Translations under genes and position numbers: made by a program
Shown: one piece after another, positions 8,930-15,724 of the stretch
How positions within the stretch are numbered: the first letter of the stretch is position 1
Layout: each line of letters starts with the position of its first letter
From: Bradyrhizobium erythrophlei
GTDB taxonomy: Bacteria; Pseudomonadota; Alphaproteobacteria; Rhizobiales; Xanthobacteraceae
Direction of reading: 5' to 3'
NCBI GenBank assembly: GCA_900129675.1
Contig: FSRD01000002.1
Location: 496,001-560,000 of the forward strand
Length of the DNA: 64,000 nucleotides
The notes under the pieces: model-generated
Told to the model about the DNA's origin: nothing
The model's database searches: none
Seen by the model: only the letters and a program-made list of their open reading frames with translations

Positions 8930-8957
8930 TGTATACTGTATTCGAGATTTGCAACAA
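8930..8957 (-). promoter_or_regulatory. Predicted leftward promoter with GTATAC operator
   Basis: Read on the minus strand, TTGTTG, 16 nt, then TATACA lies upstream of the transporter start. The -10 overlaps GTATAC at 8931-8936, which matches the palindrome core found on the opposite promoter. Overlap with the -10 box implies repression, probably by the GntR protein at 11231. Confidence 0.5.
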
Positions 8958-9099
8958 TTAATTGTGACCGGATCGCAGGAAGTCGATGGAACCGGGAATG
9001 GCGGGAGCCCTGATGGCTGAGATATTCGGCCTAAATATAGGTGCTGCACGCAAATCTTCAGTGCGAAAATCCGGTGGGTATAACCCGGCCGTCCAACCG

Positions 9100-9127
9100 T
9101 TGACAGTGCGGCTATTTTGTATACAAT
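9100..9127 (+). promoter_or_regulatory. Predicted rightward promoter overlapped by TTGTATACAA operator
   Basis: A perfect TTGACA (9100-9105), 16 nt and TACAAT (9122-9127) form a strong sigma-70 promoter about 85 nt before the diiron oxygenase. The 10-bp perfect palindrome TTGTATACAA at 9117-9126 lies on the -10. FCD-type GntR regulators commonly bind short palindromes of this size, so repression until the pathway ligand appears is the likely logic. Confidence 0.65.
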
Positions 9128-9212
9128 ATACTGATTGGTGTAGCTGCCGACCCACCAAGAGGTCCGCAGCCTGACGCCCCGACGCCATCTCTCACGCGAC
9201 AGGAGCGCGACG

Positions 9213-9983
9213 ATGCAGCAGCTTATGGATCATGTTCAATTTCGCACCGCCCTCGAAAACGCGATCAAGGGCAAGAGCGCGAACAAGGCGCCCTTCAGTA
9301 TTGCCTGGGCCAGCGGCAAGCTGAGCCGCGCGCATCTCGCTCGCTGGGCGGAGAACCACTACCATTATGTCGGGCCGTTCGCCGACTATCTCGGCTACAT
9401 CTATGCGCGGATGCCCGAACGATATCAGGAAGCCAAGGATTTCCTGCTCGCCAACATGTACGAGGAGGAAATCGGCGGTGATCGCCATACCGATCTCCTG
9501 ATCCGTTTCGCGGAAGCCTGCGGTACGTCGGCGGCGCGGGTCAAGGATCCCGACAATATGACCCCGACGACCCGCGGGCTGCAAAGCTGGTGCTACGCGG
9601 TTGCGATGCGCGAGGACCCGATCGTCGCGGTGGCAGGTCTCGTGGTCGGTCTCGAATCGCAGGTGCCCTCGATCTATCGCAAGCAGACGCCGACCCTGCG
9701 CGAGAAATACAAGTTCACCGACGAGGAGGTCGAGTTCTTCGACCTTCACATCGTCTCCGATGAAATCCACGGCGAGCGCGGCTACCAGATCGTGCTCGAA
9801 CACGCCAACACGGTGGAGCTGCAGCAGCGCTGCCTCAAGATCTGCGAGATCGGCGCGCAGATGCGGCTGCTCTACACCACCGCGCTCTATCACGACTATG
9901 TCGCCAAGGACATTCCGTTGTCGGAGCTGGAGACGGCCGAAACCAGGGTGCCAGCTGACGAACGCGCCCTGTTGCAGGCCTGA
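9213..9983 (+). CDS. Heme-oxygenase-like diiron oxidase (TenA/PqqC/CADD superfamily)
   Basis: A 256-aa all-helical protein of the TenA-PqqC-heme-oxygenase fold. It keeps all the metal-ligand positions of HDO-type dinuclear iron oxidases: Glu85 and His92 in YEEEIGGDRH, Glu148 in GLESQVP, and His179, Asp183 and His186 in HIVSDEIH. The spacings E-x6-H and H-x3-D-x2-H are those of CADD-like enzymes. Family members use O2 for hydroxylation, N-oxidation or C-C cleavage. It is first in an operon with two ferredoxins that can supply electrons. The substrate is unknown, and it is unlikely to be PqqC itself because no other pqq gene is present. Confidence 0.85.
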   Translation: MQQLMDHVQFRTALENAIKGKSANKAPFSIAWASGKLSRAHLARWAENHYHYVGPFADYLGYIYARMPERYQEAKDFLLANMYEEEIGGDRHTDLLIRFAEACGTSAARVKDPDNMTPTTRGLQSWCYAVAMREDPIVAVAGLVVGLESQVPSIYRKQTPTLREKYKFTDEEVEFFDLHIVSDEIHGERGYQIVLEHANTVELQQRCLKICEIGAQMRLLYTTALYHDYVAKDIPLSELETAETRVPADERALLQA

Positions 9984-10010
9984 TCGACGCCATCACCGGA
10001 GACTGGCGGA

Positions 10011-10340
10011 ATGCCGAACGTGGTTTTTCACAGGAACGGCCAGACCTTTCACGGCGAGATCAAGGAGAACACCAATCTCGTCGTCAGGGCTGGCATCCGG
10101 CAGTTTCCGTATCCAAATTTTCTGTATGGCTGCGGCATGGGCAAGTGCGGGAAATGCGCGTCCCTGATCATCAAGGGCGGCGAGCACCTGCCGGAGCCGA
10201 ACTGGAAAGAGAAGAAGCGCCTCGGAGCCAGGATCGAGCGCGGATATCGCCTGGCTTGTCAGCTCTGGATCAGCCACGACATTGAGCTGTCACAGGAGGC
10301 AACGCCGCTGGCCGTCGTCGCGCCGGGCGGGGTGGGTTGA
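10011..10340 (+). CDS. [2Fe-2S] ferredoxin, plant type
   Basis: A 109-aa ferredoxin with the cluster ligands CGMGKCGKC (C-x4-C-x2-C) at about residues 41-49 and a fourth Cys in RLACQLW. It starts 28 nt after the diiron oxidase and probably donates electrons to it. It is similar in plan to, but clearly different in sequence from, the second ferredoxin of the operon, so the two may serve different partners or steps. No ferredoxin reductase gene is nearby, so a housekeeping reductase would be needed. Confidence 0.92.
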   Translation: MPNVVFHRNGQTFHGEIKENTNLVVRAGIRQFPYPNFLYGCGMGKCGKCASLIIKGGEHLPEPNWKEKKRLGARIERGYRLACQLWISHDIELSQEATPLAVVAPGGVG

Positions 10341-10425
10341 TGCAACGCTGCGCGCGGAGTCTGGGCAGATGCCAGGATGCATCGCCGGTTTGCCGGGCGA
10401 AACAAAGCCGGAGGGTAGCGATCCC

Positions 10426-10722
10426 ATGTATGTGATACTGACAAGCAAGCCCGGGCAATTCCGTACCGAAATCGTCGACGGTCTGCGGCCGCTCGCAGCT
10501 TACGACTATCTGTTCTACGGGGTGAAGAAGGCGACCTTCGTGATCGCCGAGCTGCTCAGGGATACCAAGGTCAAGGTGATCGACGAAGCCTGGTCGCCGC
10601 AGATCGTGAACGAGGTGCCCTCGAAATTCCTGGAAAAGTTCGAGACGCCGCAACGTGCGTTCAGCGAACTTCAGCACCTCACGTCTTTCGGCCACATGGA
10701 CACGAAGCTGCGCAAGCTTTGA
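10426..10722 (+). CDS. Unknown 98-aa protein between the two ferredoxins
   Basis: The start at ATG 10426 follows GGAGGG at 10410-10415; an upstream in-frame extension to 10282 overlaps the first ferredoxin and looks spurious. The protein (MYVILTSKPGQFRTEIVDG...) is soluble and alpha/beta-like, with no Cys and no signal peptide. No family is recognised. Its place between two ferredoxins in a diiron-oxygenase operon suggests a small effector or coupling subunit, by analogy with small components of other diiron systems. That is inference from context only. Confidence 0.75.
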   Translation: MYVILTSKPGQFRTEIVDGLRPLAAYDYLFYGVKKATFVIAELLRDTKVKVIDEAWSPQIVNEVPSKFLEKFETPQRAFSELQHLTSFGHMDTKLRKL

Positions 10723-10759
10723 TCACCCGTCAACTTGTCTGCATCATGCGGAAGCCGTC

Positions 10760-11101
10760 ATGATCGAAGTCACATTTCTGACCAATGGCGGGAAAACCGT
10801 GACAGCGCCGGAAGACAGCAATCTGCTGCGCGTGTCCCTGCGCGAGAAGGGCGGCATCCCGTTCAAATGCGGCGGCGGGCTTTGCGGGACGTGCAAGTGC
10901 CGGATCGAGAAGGGCCTCGAGAACACCGATGCGATCAAGCCGAAGGAACGCAAACACCTGACCGAGGAGCAATTCGCGGCAGGCTACAGGATGGCATGCC
11001 AGACATTTCTCAACGGCGATGTGAGCGTGTCCTGGACGCCGAAGCCGGCCGCAGCAGCCAACGCCTTCGCCGCGCAAGCGCCACCTGTTGACGGCGAATG
11101 A
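10760..11101 (+). CDS. [2Fe-2S] ferredoxin, second copy
   Basis: A 113-aa ferredoxin. Cluster ligands are CGGGLCGTC (C-x4-C-x2-C) at about residues 34-42 and the fourth Cys in RMACQTF. A 20-residue Ala/Pro-rich tail follows the domain. It is 37 nt downstream of the 98-aa gene on the same strand and 129 nt upstream of the GntR regulator. It probably is part of the electron chain of the diiron oxidase. Confidence 0.92.
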   Translation: MIEVTFLTNGGKTVTAPEDSNLLRVSLREKGGIPFKCGGGLCGTCKCRIEKGLENTDAIKPKERKHLTEEQFAAGYRMACQTFLNGDVSVSWTPKPAAAANAFAAQAPPVDGE

Positions 11102-11112
11102 CAATGGCTTGA

Positions 11113-11122
11113 TGGTATACAG
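11113..11122. promoter_or_regulatory. Third GTATAC site, upstream of gntR
   Basis: TGGTATACAG contains the same GTATAC core found at 8931 and 9119 and lies 110 nt before the GntR start. It fits an autoregulatory operator for that gene. Three such cores in 2.2 kb, all in promoter-like gaps, are more than expected by chance in GC-rich DNA. Confidence 0.5.
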
Positions 11123-11230
11123 ACGGCAGTTTAAATACGGTGTTGTCGCCGTCAGCTTGAGATCCGACAACTGGCTGGATCTCGTTTCGCGGTTCAGCTA
11201 ACTCGTGGGCGCGGCCGAACGGGTCACTTC

Positions 11231-12046
11231 ATGGCAGGCACGCTGGGAAACTCCAAACGTCTTGGTGACGATTACCCCTCCCTGCACGGCAGGGTGATCG
11301 AGGAACTGCGCCAGGCCATCCTGAGCCGGCGGCTGAAGCCCGGCGAACGGCTGGTCGAGGAACGTCTGGCCGATGAACTCGGCGTCTCCCGCAATCCCGT
11401 GCGCGAAGCCATCCGTGTGCTGGAATCGGAGGGCCTGGTCGAAGTGACGGCGCGGCGCGGCGCGTCGGTGCTGTCGATGACCGACGAAGAGGCGCGCGAG
11501 ACGATCGAGGTCCGCGCCTTGCTCGAAGGCCAGAACGCGCGGCTCGCGGCCCGGCGCCGCGAACAAGACATCCTCAAGCGGATCGCGGCCGTGCTGAAGC
11601 AGGGCAACGAGGCGGTCGCGGCGAAACGTTACGACCTGCTGTCCGATCTCAACCAGCAGTTTCACCAGGAACTGGCGGCTGCCGGCCGCAATCGCGTGCT
11701 GGCCGATCTGCTGAAGCGGCTGCGCGAGCGAACGGCGATGCTGTTCGCGCCGACCGATCCGGTGCGTCAGGCCCGCAGCTGGGACGAGCATGCCGGCATC
11801 CTGCGCGCCATCATCGCCGGCGACGAGCGCTCTGCGGCAACGCTTGCCGCCGAGCACGTGATGCGCGCCGGCGCCGATTTTCTGGCAACCCTCCACATTC
11901 CCGACGACAGTTCGCCGCTGGACGAATTGTCCGCCGCGGACGACAAGGCGTCCGATCCTTCGCGTTCCGCGCGCCCCTCCAAAGCAAAATCCGTTCGTCG
12001 CAGTCAGAACGGCGGAAGTGCGCGGCGGGCAAAAGTCCAGGGCTGA
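11231..12046 (+). CDS. GntR family (FCD subfamily) transcriptional regulator
   Basis: A 271-aa regulator. The winged helix at about residues 18-80 includes GRVIEELRQAILSRRLKPGERLVEERLADELG and SRNPVREAIRVLESEGLV. A helical FCD domain follows, with candidate metal-binding His residues in FHQEL, DEHAGIL and AEHVMRA. The tail after residue 225 is Ser/Arg/Lys-rich and probably disordered. It is last in the diiron-oxidase cluster and is the natural candidate to bind the TTGTATACAA-type sites and control both divergent units in response to a small carboxylate. Confidence 0.93.
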   Translation: MAGTLGNSKRLGDDYPSLHGRVIEELRQAILSRRLKPGERLVEERLADELGVSRNPVREAIRVLESEGLVEVTARRGASVLSMTDEEARETIEVRALLEGQNARLAARRREQDILKRIAAVLKQGNEAVAAKRYDLLSDLNQQFHQELAAAGRNRVLADLLKRLRERTAMLFAPTDPVRQARSWDEHAGILRAIIAGDERSAATLAAEHVMRAGADFLATLHIPDDSSPLDELSAADDKASDPSRSARPSKAKSVRRSQNGGSARRAKVQG

Positions 12047-12087
12047 TGCCCCATTTCGACCAAATGTGCTGAAGCTGCTCAAGGGCT

Positions 12088-12279
12088 TTACCGATACGTC
12101 CGACCTGACGATCTGGCGTTCGGCAGTCTATCGCTTCCACGCGCTGCTCGGACGGGGCTGGCGCTACCGTCGCGTGTTGCTGATGGGCGATGCCGTATGT
12201 CTTCGCTGGCGCGGAAAATGCCGACCAATTGAACATGTTGATTAAGCAATTGATCCAGAACCTGCACGCGGGGCGATAG
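12088..12279 (+). pseudogene. Remnant of an MhpA-like FAD hydroxylase
   Basis: Frame 12103-12190 reads IWRSAVYRFHALLGRGWRYRRVLLMGDA, matching the FAD/DG-motif block of class A flavin hydroxylases such as MhpA (YRFHA...WR.GRV.L.GDAAH). After a frame change, MPYVFAGAEN continues as a degraded form of MPPFAGQGMN. The rest of the roughly 550-aa enzyme is missing. It suggests an aromatic hydroxylase gene once stood between the GntR regulator and the GMC oxidoreductase. Confidence 0.55.
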
Positions 12280-12336
12280 TCTTTTCAAACCGCGGCTTTG
12301 TCTGTACCACCGGTGATGCGACCGCCGGGGAAACCA

Positions 12337-13950
12337 ATGAACAATAACAATGACGCTGCAGAATACGACTATGTCATCGTCGGCGCCGGCTCGGCCGGCT
12401 GCGTGCTCGCCAACCGCCTGAGCGCCGACGGCAAGCATTCGGTGCTGCTGCTCGAGGCGGGGCCGAAGGATACCAATATCTGGATCCACGTGCCGATCGG
12501 CTACGGCAAGCTGTTCAAGGAAAAGACCGTCAACTGGATGTACCAGACCGAGCCCGAGCCGGGGCTCAACGGCCGGCAGGTGTTTCAGCCACGCGGCAAA
12601 GTGCTCGGCGGCTCTAGCTCGATCAACGGCCTGCTTTACGTGCGTGGCCAGCATGAGGACTACGACCGCTGGCGCCAGCGCGGCAACGCCGGCTGGGGTT
12701 TTGACGACGTGCTGCCCTATTTCAGGAAGGCCGAAAACCAGCAGCGCGGCGCCGACAAATATCATGGCGCCGGCGGTCCGCTCCCGGTATCGGACTGGCG
12801 CCACGCCGATCCGCTGTCGGAAGCCTTTGTCGTCGCCGCGGCCGAGACCGGCATTCCGACCAACCCCGATTTCAACGGCGAACGCCAGGAGGGCGCGGGC
12901 TTTTTCCAGACCACGACCCGGCGCGGCCGGCGCGCCAGCACGGCATTCTCCTATCTTCGCCCCGCCATCAAGCGCGGCAATCTGCGTGTGGAAACCTCGG
13001 CGCTGGCGCAGCGCATCCTGTTCGAAGGCCGCCGCGCGCGCGCCGTCGAATACAAGCAGGAAGGCCGGTTGCGCACCGCAAAGGCGCGCAAGGAAATCCT
13101 GGTCTCGAGCGGCGCGTACAACTCGCCGCAATTGCTGCAGCTCTCCGGCGTCGGGCCCGCGGATATTCTGAAGCAGCACGGCATCGACATCGTGCTCGAT
13201 GCGCCCGGCGTCGGCAACGATCTGCAGGATCATTTGCAGGTGAGGCTGGTGACGCGCTGCGCGCAGGCCATCACGCTCAACGACGTCGTCAATAATCCTG
13301 TTCGGCGCATCATGGCCGGGGTGCAATATGCGGCGCTTCGCAAGGGGCCGCTGACGATCGCCGCGGGTACGTCGGGGGCGTTCTTTAAGACCAATCCGCG
13401 CCTGGCGACGCCCGATATCCAGATCCACTTCCTGCCGTTTTCGACCGACAAGATGGGCGAGAAGCTGCATGCGCAGTCCGGCTTTACGGCCTCCGTTTGC
13501 CAACTCCGTCCCGAGAGCCGCGGCTCGCTGCGGATCAAGAGCGCGGATCCCGCGGTGCCGCCGGAAATCCGGATCAACTATCTCGCCACCGAGACCGATC
13601 GGCGGGCCTTCATCGACGGCATCCGGATCCTGCGCAAGATTCTCGCTGCCCCCGCGCTGAAGCCTTATGCGGTCGGCGAAGTCGATCCGGGGCCAAAGGT
13701 CGCGAGCGACGACGAGTTGCTGGACTTCTGCCGCCGCACCGGCAGCACGGTCTATCATCCGACCTCGACCTGCCGGATGGGTAACGATCCCCTGGCGGTG
13801 GTCGATCAGCGGCTGAAGGTGCGCGGCATCGAGGGGCTGCGCGTGGTCGACGCCTCCATCATGCCGGACCTGATGTCAGGCAATACCAACGCGCCGACCA
13901 TCATGATCGCCGAAAAGGCCTCCGACATGATTTTGGAGGATGCGCGGTAA
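12337..13950 (+). CDS. GMC family FAD-dependent oxidoreductase (choline-dehydrogenase-like)
   Basis: A 537-aa enzyme; ATG 12337 follows GGGG, and a TTG frame opens 13 codons earlier. It has the N-terminal FAD dinucleotide motif VIVGAGSAGCVLANRLS, the GMC signature GGSSSINGLLYVRG, and the C-terminal catalytic region YHPTSTCRMG with SGNTNAPT. GMC dehydrogenases oxidise alcohols to aldehydes, passing electrons to quinone or a cytochrome. With the nearby aldehyde dehydrogenase it could feed an alcohol-aldehyde-acid route, but it is outside the GTATAC-marked operons. Substrate unknown. Confidence 0.93.
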   Translation: MNNNNDAAEYDYVIVGAGSAGCVLANRLSADGKHSVLLLEAGPKDTNIWIHVPIGYGKLFKEKTVNWMYQTEPEPGLNGRQVFQPRGKVLGGSSSINGLLYVRGQHEDYDRWRQRGNAGWGFDDVLPYFRKAENQQRGADKYHGAGGPLPVSDWRHADPLSEAFVVAAAETGIPTNPDFNGERQEGAGFFQTTTRRGRRASTAFSYLRPAIKRGNLRVETSALAQRILFEGRRARAVEYKQEGRLRTAKARKEILVSSGAYNSPQLLQLSGVGPADILKQHGIDIVLDAPGVGNDLQDHLQVRLVTRCAQAITLNDVVNNPVRRIMAGVQYAALRKGPLTIAAGTSGAFFKTNPRLATPDIQIHFLPFSTDKMGEKLHAQSGFTASVCQLRPESRGSLRIKSADPAVPPEIRINYLATETDRRAFIDGIRILRKILAAPALKPYAVGEVDPGPKVASDDELLDFCRRTGSTVYHPTSTCRMGNDPLAVVDQRLKVRGIEGLRVVDASIMPDLMSGNTNAPTIMIAEKASDMILEDAR

Positions 13951-13965
13951 GGGTCACGGGAGAGC

Positions 13966-13993
13966 GTAGCCTGGATGGCACCATCCGGGCTAC
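13966..13993. repeat. Stem-loop after the GMC gene
   Basis: GTAGCCTGGATGG and CCATCCGGGCTAC pair over 13 bp with one G-T pair and a 2-nt loop. There is no U tract, so it is either a weak terminator or a fragment of a dispersed palindromic repeat. It lies 16 nt after the stop codon. Confidence 0.55.
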
Positions 13994-14120
13994 GACGGCC
14001 GATTGTCACCGTCCTTAAATTCCATTTTAGCATTCTAAATCGCTATTTAATTGAGACCATCGCCCCCGCTTGGCATCGTCCTGCCGTTCACGGCAAGTCC
14101 CGATTTTGTCTGGAGGTAAG

Positions 14121-14720
14121 ATGGTCTCGCTGTCCAGTTCCTTTATTCGCAAACGTATGATTTCGCTGGCGACGACCCTGTCTGTTAGCGCCACGTCCCT
14201 TGCCTTGGCGCACGGACCGACGCGGCCGCACCACGTCCGCGGTCCCGTAGCACCGATCCAAGGTCCCGTAGCACCGATACAATATGTCGCCGATCGGTCT
14301 GATGGTTCCGATGAAACGCCGTTCCTGTCGGAAAACGATGCCGCCATGAGCAAGATGATGGCCGACATGACGGTCAAGCCGACCGGGGATATCGATCGCG
14401 ATTTTGTCGCCATGATGGTGCCGCATCACCGGGGCGCCATCGACATGGCGCAGGCCTTGCTGCGCTATGGCCACAACGAGCAGCTTCGGCGTCTGGCGCA
14501 GGAAATCGTCGTCACGCAGCAGCAGGAGATTGCCGCGATGCGCCTCGCGCTTGGCGATCCAATTGCCGCCGTCGGTGGCTGCGCCGACGCAGCCGGACGC
14601 CCACAGCGCGATGGATATATCGCGCGATTCCGCGTCCCATCATACCATGAAGATGCACTAGGAGCCGAGGATGAAACTACCTCTCTTGTACTGGCGTTGA
14701 GCCGCTGTCGGCATTCATGA
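14121..14720 (+). CDS. DUF305 domain protein, exported
   Basis: A 199-aa protein; ATG 14121 follows GGAGG at 14112. An N-terminal signal peptide ends near SLALAHG. A proline-rich spacer with an exact GPVAPIQ duplication follows, then a DUF305 domain (DRDFVAMMVPHHRGAIDMAQALLRYG, ending QQQEIAAMRLALG) with its conserved His pair and Met residues. DUF305 proteins are periplasmic four-helix, ferritin-like proteins often linked to copper handling. The last roughly 50 residues look unlike the family and may be read-through into a decayed neighbour. Confidence 0.8.
   Translation: MVSLSSSFIRKRMISLATTLSVSATSLALAHGPTRPHHVRGPVAPIQGPVAPIQYVADRSDGSDETPFLSENDAAMSKMMADMTVKPTGDIDRDFVAMMVPHHRGAIDMAQALLRYGHNEQLRRLAQEIVVTQQQEIAAMRLALGDPIAAVGGCADAAGRPQRDGYIARFRVPSYHEDALGAEDETTSLVLALSRCRHS
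14241..14282. repeat. 21-bp direct duplication inside the DUF305 gene
   Basis: The 21-mer beginning GGTCCCGTAGCACCGAT occurs at 14241 and again at 14262 with one mismatch. It encodes GPVAPIQ twice in frame in the spacer between signal peptide and domain. It is a recent slippage duplication. Confidence 0.9.
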
Positions 14721-14869
14721 CCAATCCGGCAGGCTCGGCGATCGTCAATGCCACCGGGCCGATCCGCCAAATCGTGCGCGGCGAGGACAAGACCCAACGC
14801 CGCTATCTTGTGATCGCGCTGAGCCGTGCCGACAGTCCGGGCCCGATCGCACAGGTGCAGTTGCGATAG
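14671..14869 (+). pseudogene. Frameshifted remnant of a small protein after the DUF305 gene
   Basis: ATG AAA CTA CCT CTC TTG TAC TGG opens a frame that stops at once. A second frame then reads GVEPLSAFMTNPAGSAIVNATGPIRQ and ends in RRYLVIALSRADSPGPIAQVQLR at 14869. The coherent, protein-like text split over two frames points to a decayed gene. No family is recognised with certainty. It could also be a short gene from ATG 14717. Confidence 0.4.
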
Positions 14870-15010
14870 CGGCATCGCGGCCCTTAAACAGGCCCAATAA
14901 AGAGGATATAAGATGGCCGCAGCAGCGGCCATCGGTTGACTGCAGCAATCCCGCGGATCGGCGCCACCACCAGGGGAGCCCTCGCATTTCCGGCCATCGG
15001 CAAGTCGCTC

Positions 15011-15688
15011 ATGACAAAAATATTGCTGATCGAGGACGACGGTGAAACGGCGGAAGAGGTTACCGCCGAACTGGTCGAGCGTGGTTTCGACGTGGAATGG
15101 AGTGCTGATGGAACGGCAGGGCTGGCCTCGGCCCGTTCGTCAGGCCCCGACGTCTTGATCGTGGATCGGATGCTGCCCGGCATGGACGGCCTCTCGATCA
15201 TTGAGACACTGCGGCAGGAGCAGGTGCGCACCCCAGTGCTGGTTCTGAGCGCGCTGGGTGCGATCGACGACCGCGTGCGCGGATTGCGGGCGGGCGGCGA
15301 CGATTATCTCACCAAGCCGTTCGCGATCCTCGAACTCGTGGCGCGGATCGAGGCGCTGCTGCGCCGGCCGGTGCAATCACGCGAGACCACCCTTCGCGTG
15401 GGGGCGCTGGAGCTCGACCTGATCGAGCGAACGGCCAGACGCGGCGCCCGTGAGATCGATTTGTTGCCGCGGGAATTTCGCCTGCTCGAATACATGATGC
15501 AACGCTGCGACCAGTTGCTGACGCGGGCCATGCTGCTCGAAGAAGTCTGGAACTACAAATTCGTGCCGGCGACCAATCTCGTGGACGTCCACATGGGCCG
15601 GCTGCGCCACAAGGTGGACGGCCCGAACGAAACACCCATGATCCACAATGTCCGCGGCGCCGGATTTATCCTGCGTACGCCGACCTGA
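15011..15688 (+). CDS. OmpR/PhoB family response regulator
   Basis: A 225-aa protein from ATG 15011; the frame is open 25 codons upstream, but the family start is MTKILLIEDD. The receiver domain has acidic residues at 9-10, phospho-acceptor Asp52 in LIVDRMLPGMDG and Lys102 in TKPF. The C-terminal winged helix ends VRGAGFILRTP. It forms a pair with the histidine kinase 36 nt downstream. The DUF305 gene and decayed gene upstream suggest a metal or envelope-stress regulon, but the signal is not known. Confidence 0.94.
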   Translation: MTKILLIEDDGETAEEVTAELVERGFDVEWSADGTAGLASARSSGPDVLIVDRMLPGMDGLSIIETLRQEQVRTPVLVLSALGAIDDRVRGLRAGGDDYLTKPFAILELVARIEALLRRPVQSRETTLRVGALELDLIERTARRGAREIDLLPREFRLLEYMMQRCDQLLTRAMLLEEVWNYKFVPATNLVDVHMGRLRHKVDGPNETPMIHNVRGAGFILRTPT

Positions 15689-15724
15689 TGCCGTGCCACG
15701 CCATCTTCAGGGCGGAGCGAGCGC

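Noticed and set aside
7337..9013. Long plus-strand frame opposite the transporter
   Set aside because: Shadow frame; the minus strand has membrane helices, a ribosome site and operon spacing.
9213..9983. PqqC or TenA function for the diiron oxidase
   Set aside because: No pqq or thiamin genes nearby, and the ligand set with its spacing matches dinuclear-iron members.
12088..13758. Long open frame on the minus strand opposite the GMC oxidoreductase
   Set aside because: Antisense shadow of GC-rich coding DNA; its translation has no family motifs, while the plus strand has a complete GMC enzyme.
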